Positions 61,035 to 64,000 of a DNA stretch of 64,000 nucleotides are shown here, piece after piece. The notes below the pieces were generated by a model, which saw nothing but the letters and a program-made list of their open reading frames with translations, was not told the DNA's origin and did no database searches. Positions within the stretch are counted from its first letter, which is position 1. Each line of letters begins with the position of its first letter. Both the position numbers and the translations under genes were made by a program. The DNA is from Arsukibacterium sp. MJ3 (GTDB taxonomy: Bacteria > Pseudomonadota > Gammaproteobacteria > Enterobacterales > Alteromonadaceae). The stretch lies in assembly GCF_000987765.1 (NCBI RefSeq), contig NZ_LAHP01000015.1:1-64000 (forward strand), given 5' to 3'.

Positions 61035-62030
61035 CTAGCCGGTCATGATCAGTTGTTGCTGCATCCAGCGTAAGGTAGTGCCCATGTCATAAGCGCGTGG
61101 CAACGCTTTTGCAGGCATACTAGCATCGGCGGTTACCTGAAAAGTAAAGGCATAATTTTCGCGCAGTCCCATTCGCAAATCACTAAGGATTAAGTTGTCT
61201 CCTTGTTGCTCTAAACCATAGAAACCATGACTAAACGCGGCAATGCGCGCTATATCAGGGTGTGACGCATGGCGCTGCCGCAACTCGATGTTTTGTGGAT
61301 AAAACTGATACTGAATATCCCGTGTACCATTAAGTAAACTGTAAAAACCTTCATAGTATCCGTGCTCCGTCATAATCAAAATACGCCACAGTAGCGTGTT
61401 GAAAGGGGTCGGCGTTACCAGCACACGCTGTGTTATGGGTAAGTTCTGAGAACTCTGCACTGTCGGCGCTGGCAGCAACGCCTTGGCGCGTTGCAGTACC
61501 ATTTGCTGGGCACTAAAACTCCACAGTAAATACAGTGATGACACGGTAAGGCCCCATGCCGACGCTTTAATGCTCCGTTTGGGTTTGCTCATAGCGAAAA
61601 TCAGGCCAGCCAATAGCGGTAAGGTGTATAACGGGTCAATAATAAAAATACTGCCAATCCCAAATGGGGTGTCAGTAAATGGCAAGCCAAGCCTTGTGCC
61701 ATAAATGGTCATAACATCCAATAACGGGTGAGTGATTAGTACCAGGCTAATAGCCAGTAACCAACGCGGATAAAGTTGTTGTTGCCGCTGAAGAATACAG
61801 ACTAACCAGGCAAGTAGCGGGCTGAACAAGGCTAAGTAAAAAGGGGCGTGGGTATGAGCACGATGGCTAACCATGTTAGCTATTGCATCACCAGCGTCGA
61901 ACAAGACATCGAGATCAGGTAAGGTGCCAGCAACGGCTCCCCACAGCATTGCTTGTTTCAGCGGTACGCTACGACCCATAAACAATGTGCTTACTGCTGC
62001 ACCTAAACAAATCTGACTTAATGAATCCAT
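61035..62030 (-). CDS. YbcI/YdjM-like membrane-bound metal-dependent hydrolase
   Basis: This 331-residue protein has at least four hydrophobic segments in the first 190 residues. It carries the PF04307-type motifs MDSLSQICLGAA, GTLPDLDVLFD, MVSHRAHTHAPFYLAL and THPLLDVMTIYGTRL, in which the conserved His and Asp residues are candidate metal ligands. The C-terminal 140 residues are a soluble extension. Members of this family are regulated by LexA in some bacteria, but the reaction is unknown. Convergent with the ABC permease gene. Confidence 0.88.
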   Translation of the reverse strand: MDSLSQICLGAAVSTLFMGRSVPLKQAMLWGAVAGTLPDLDVLFDAGDAIANMVSHRAHTHAPFYLALFSPLLAWLVCILQRQQQLYPRWLLAISLVLITHPLLDVMTIYGTRLGLPFTDTPFGIGSIFIIDPLYTLPLLAGLIFAMSKPKRSIKASAWGLTVSSLYLLWSFSAQQMVLQRAKALLPAPTVQSSQNLPITQRVLVTPTPFNTLLWRILIMTEHGYYEGFYSLLNGTRDIQYQFYPQNIELRQRHASHPDIARIAAFSHGFYGLEQQGDNLILSDLRMGLRENYAFTFQVTADASMPAKALPRAYDMGTTLRWMQQQLIMTG

Positions 62031-62073
62031 AACAGCTATCTGTTAATAAAAGATCAATAGTATACGCTGTGTA

Positions 62074-62922
62074 TCAGGCGCTGGCCCACTGTACATCGGC
62101 ATCGTCATTTAACTGTTTGGTTATAATCGCTTGTTCGGGCACAGTTAACAACTGGAGACTTAAGGTTTGCATAAGTTGCCGGTATTCAGGTTGTAAATTG
62201 GCAATAACTTGCCGGCCATCTAAATAATAAGGGGCTCGCTTACCATTAAACTCGATTATTTCACCAATAAGGGTAAAGTTAATACCAATTCGTTGCAGTA
62301 TTCTGGCAAGGCTCGGCTCAATGCTGACAAAACCATGGTAATAACCTTTTTCTAAGCATAGTGCAGTTGCCATCAAATAAAGGCCTATAGCAATAAAACG
62401 GTTAAAAGGTTGACTGATACTATTTAAAGCGGGCAAATCTTTAGCTGTGGCGTCTTTCAGGCGGCGCCTAAACTTGGCAGCCACCGCTAATCGTGATATT
62501 TCACAGACATGTTGCCGTGGAAAACATTGCGGCATTAAATGGGGGGCAGTAAAGCGACCAGCAAAGTACTGTTCAATGGGCAACGGTGCCGGTTCTTGCT
62601 CTTGTTCGCAATGAATTAGCCTGACAGTGCCGGCTATTTCTCCGCTATGAGCTTCCGCCAGACTGCAATGTAATGCCCGTGTGTCAAAAGCATCCTGCTC
62701 CAAGCCGGAAGGTTGGCAAGGTTCAAAGCGAAGTTCTTCACAATACACTTTGTGGCGTAATTGAAAAACTTTATGCTTTTCCTGATGGCAAATGGCTTGA
62801 GAGGCTTTAAAAAAAGTACTGAACTCAGATAAGTCATGTTGTTGAACCGGACGCTCTGGTGATATTTTTGGTACAAAAATTTCTTGCTCCGGCTTTTTAG
62901 ACGTCGGATTAAACCCTGTCAT
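62074..62922 (-). CDS. Exosortase-associated-type acyltransferase with autoinducer-synthase (LuxI-like) fold
   Basis: This 282-residue protein resembles the PEP-CTERM/exosortase-system-associated acyltransferases, a GNAT branch sharing the acyl-homoserine-lactone synthase fold. The LuxI-type pieces are visible: FQLRHKVYCEELRFEP (residues about 52-67) at the substrate site, EIAGTVRLIHC, and CEISRLAVAAKFRRR, where the E-x-S-R segment lies. The N-terminal 35 residues are unstructured. No exosortase or PEP-CTERM gene is present in this window. A different substrate is possible. Confidence 0.75.
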   Translation of the reverse strand: MTGFNPTSKKPEQEIFVPKISPERPVQQHDLSEFSTFFKASQAICHQEKHKVFQLRHKVYCEELRFEPCQPSGLEQDAFDTRALHCSLAEAHSGEIAGTVRLIHCEQEQEPAPLPIEQYFAGRFTAPHLMPQCFPRQHVCEISRLAVAAKFRRRLKDATAKDLPALNSISQPFNRFIAIGLYLMATALCLEKGYYHGFVSIEPSLARILQRIGINFTLIGEIIEFNGKRAPYYLDGRQVIANLQPEYRQLMQTLSLQLLTVPEQAIITKQLNDDADVQWASA

Positions 62923-63244
62923 CGTTATGCCCTAAAAGTGATAGTGTTTTTAAGCCTATCAACTAAAGTTACGGTTTATGTTTATTTATGCTTTGCCTGA
63001 TAAGACATAACAGTCCGTGCTAAAGTATCAGGGCACTTCATTGTGCTCAGGTGTAATAACTATGCAGATGATAAAGCGATGCGTCAAATCTGAAATACGC
63101 CAATTTGTTTCAATTACAGCTAATTTCGTAATAGTTATTTGATTTTACAGATGTTAATTTTGAATTTTTTTTTATTCATTCTAGGGTAATAAACTAAGTT
63201 TTAGCGTATCAAACATTACTTTAAGCAATAAATGGTAGGAAAAC
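62923..63244. other. Intergenic region between divergent genes
   Basis: This 322-base AT-rich stretch lies between the acyltransferase gene (reading left) and arfB (reading right). I see no gene. A T-rich tract lies at 63163-63180. TAGGA at 63237-63241 is the ribosome binding site for the GTG start of arfB. Confidence 0.4.
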
Positions 63245-63664
63245 GTGGCAATTACAATATCAAGCAGTGTCAGCATCGCGGACAGCGAATTGGAGTGGCA
63301 ATTTATCCGTGCCTCAGGCGCTGGCGGTCAGCATGTTAATAAGGTGGCGACTGCAGTGCAAATTATATTTGATATTGTGGCGTCTACACTGCCTGAATTT
63401 TATAAGCATCGGCTGCTAAACCGGAGTGATCACCGTATCAGCAAAAGCGGCAAAGTAATTATTAAGTGCCAGCAAAGCCGCAGCCAGGAGATGAACCGCG
63501 AGATGGCGCTGGCGCAATTTATTGAGTTGGTGCAGTCGGTTGCCAAGGTTCAGAAAAAACGGGTAGCAACTAAGCCCACCTTCGGCAGTATGCAACGCCG
63601 TTTAGAAGGAAAAAAACAGCGCAGTAAAACCAAAGCGTTGCGCCAAGGCAAGCCAGAGCAGTAA
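63245..63664 (+). CDS. arfB: Alternative ribosome-rescue factor ArfB (peptidyl-tRNA hydrolase)
   Basis: This 139-residue RF1-like protein hydrolyses peptidyl-tRNA on stalled ribosomes without a stop codon. The GGQ motif is at residues 27-29 (SGAGGQHVNKVATAVQ), and the basic C-terminal tail (KKQRSKTKALRQGKPEQ) inserts into the empty mRNA channel. The size is that of ArfB/YaeJ (140 in E. coli) rather than a full release factor. A GTG start at 63245 follows TAGGAAA. No release-factor gene is next to it. Confidence 0.95.
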   Translation: MAITISSSVSIADSELEWQFIRASGAGGQHVNKVATAVQIIFDIVASTLPEFYKHRLLNRSDHRISKSGKVIIKCQQSRSQEMNREMALAQFIELVQSVAKVQKKRVATKPTFGSMQRRLEGKKQRSKTKALRQGKPEQ

Positions 63665-63765
63665 ATTGCGTCTCATTTTTTAAAGCAGAAAAGACAAAGG
63701 CTACCTCGCAGTGGCCTATGGCTTTGTGTGGTGGCGCTATATGACTTGCGTAATTTAAAATGTTG

Positions 63766-64000
63766 TTAGTTGGCTTGATGCACAAATGGCACATCAGTGA
63801 AGGGTTTAATGCCAAATTCAGGATAAACTTGAGACGGAAAATAAATCTGTCCATCTTTAGATACCATTGATACGCTTTTAATTGCGCGTAAGTCGTCTAA
63901 TGGATTGCCCGGTACTAAGAAAAAATCGGCTAGTTTGCCTACTTCAATACTACCTAATTGCTCACCGTAAGCTAAGTAGTTAGCCATGTCGTAAGAAGCT
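63766..64000 (-). CDS. Amidohydrolase family protein, C-terminal end only (continues beyond the window)
   Basis: The minus-strand frame is open through the right edge of the window (GCT TCT TAC GAC before the first in-frame ATG at 63987), so only about 77 C-terminal residues are visible. GSIEVGKLADFFLVPGNPLDDLRAIKSVSMVSKDGQIY (partial: VGKLADFFLVPGNPLDDL) is the classical C-terminal strand pattern of imidazolonepropionase/prolidase-like amidohydrolases. The catalytic metal site is outside the window, so substrate cannot be judged. Confidence 0.85.
   Translation of the reverse strand, partial: ASYDMANYLAYGEQLGSIEVGKLADFFLVPGNPLDDLRAIKSVSMVSKDGQIYFPSQVYPEFGIKPFTDVPFVHQAN

Overview
The window looks like a piece of a gammaproteobacterial chromosome from the Alteromonadales/Chromatiaceae neighbourhood (Rheinheimera, Alishewanella or Arsukibacterium-like). 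This is inferred from protein flavour and from gene orders shared with Escherichia and Pseudomonas: tadA-mltF-purL, and rpsT/murJ-ribF-ileS-lspA-fkpB-ispH followed by minor pilin genes. No database search was possible.

Region 1 (1-5360) is the tail of an integron gene-cassette array. Five attC sites (16-102, 696-773, 1081-1161, 3368-3451, 4000-4080) separate one-gene cassettes that all read on the + strand. For the four complete cassettes the left core of each attC is the exact reverse complement of the bases that begin its own cassette, which is the signature of circular cassettes inserted one by one. Cargo: two small membrane proteins, a 725-residue AAA ATPase with a zinc-hook-like CxxC and an R-x3-E...H triad as in RloC/PrrC anticodon nucleases (a likely phage-defence gene), an exported TPR-like protein, and a beta-lactamase-fold serine hydrolase with no clear attC of its own. 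The integrase must lie to the left of the window.

Region 2 (5361-6230) holds a yefM-yoeB toxin-antitoxin pair and a 23-codon ORF resembling the N-terminus of ATP synthase subunit b, flanked by a 29-bp direct repeat (28/29 identical).

Region 3 (6264-12611) carries a GC-rich DUF748/AsmA-like gene, two SDR-type oxidoreductases, a PadR regulator coupled to a HAAS-domain membrane protein behind a repeated operator, and two small membrane proteins.

Region 4 (12803-29795) holds tadA, mltF, purL, an OmpW porin, a coupled pair (acetyl-CoA hydrolase fused to a GNAT domain, plus a histone-deacetylase-fold enzyme), a DUF3300 protein, a ghrA-like reductase, a 37-codon hydrophobic peptide gene, smrA, two small membrane proteins, an M28 peptidase, a stand-alone receiver protein and a BigR/SqrR-type ArsR regulator.

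Region 5 (29857-39384) is the conserved housekeeping block rpsT / murJ-ribF-ileS-lspA-fkpB-ispH, followed by a LytS/LytTR two-component pair resembling AlgZ(FimS)-AlgR. Region 6 (39521-49583) has two consecutive type IV minor-pilin clusters. The first is canonical (fimT-pilV-pilW-pilX-pilY1-pilE). The second repeats the order, but where pilY1 should be it has a 392-residue membrane-anchored protein that keeps only a PilY1-like calcium-loop/propeller element. A candidate AlgR box lies in front of fimT.

Region 7 (49689-64000) contains nadE and glnB (divergent), an exported protein with a transglutaminase-like triad and TPRs, a second M28 peptidase, an operon of three different photolyase/cryptochrome genes (FeS-BCP (6-4) type, Cry-DASH, photolyase-like), a Zrg-like zinc locus (DUF2796, DUF3299, ABC ATPase, FtsX permease), a YbcI-like membrane protein, a LuxI-fold acyltransferase of the exosortase-associated type, arfB, and the end of an amidohydrolase gene cut by the window edge. 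I saw no rRNA, tRNA, CRISPR array, complete insertion sequence or prophage.
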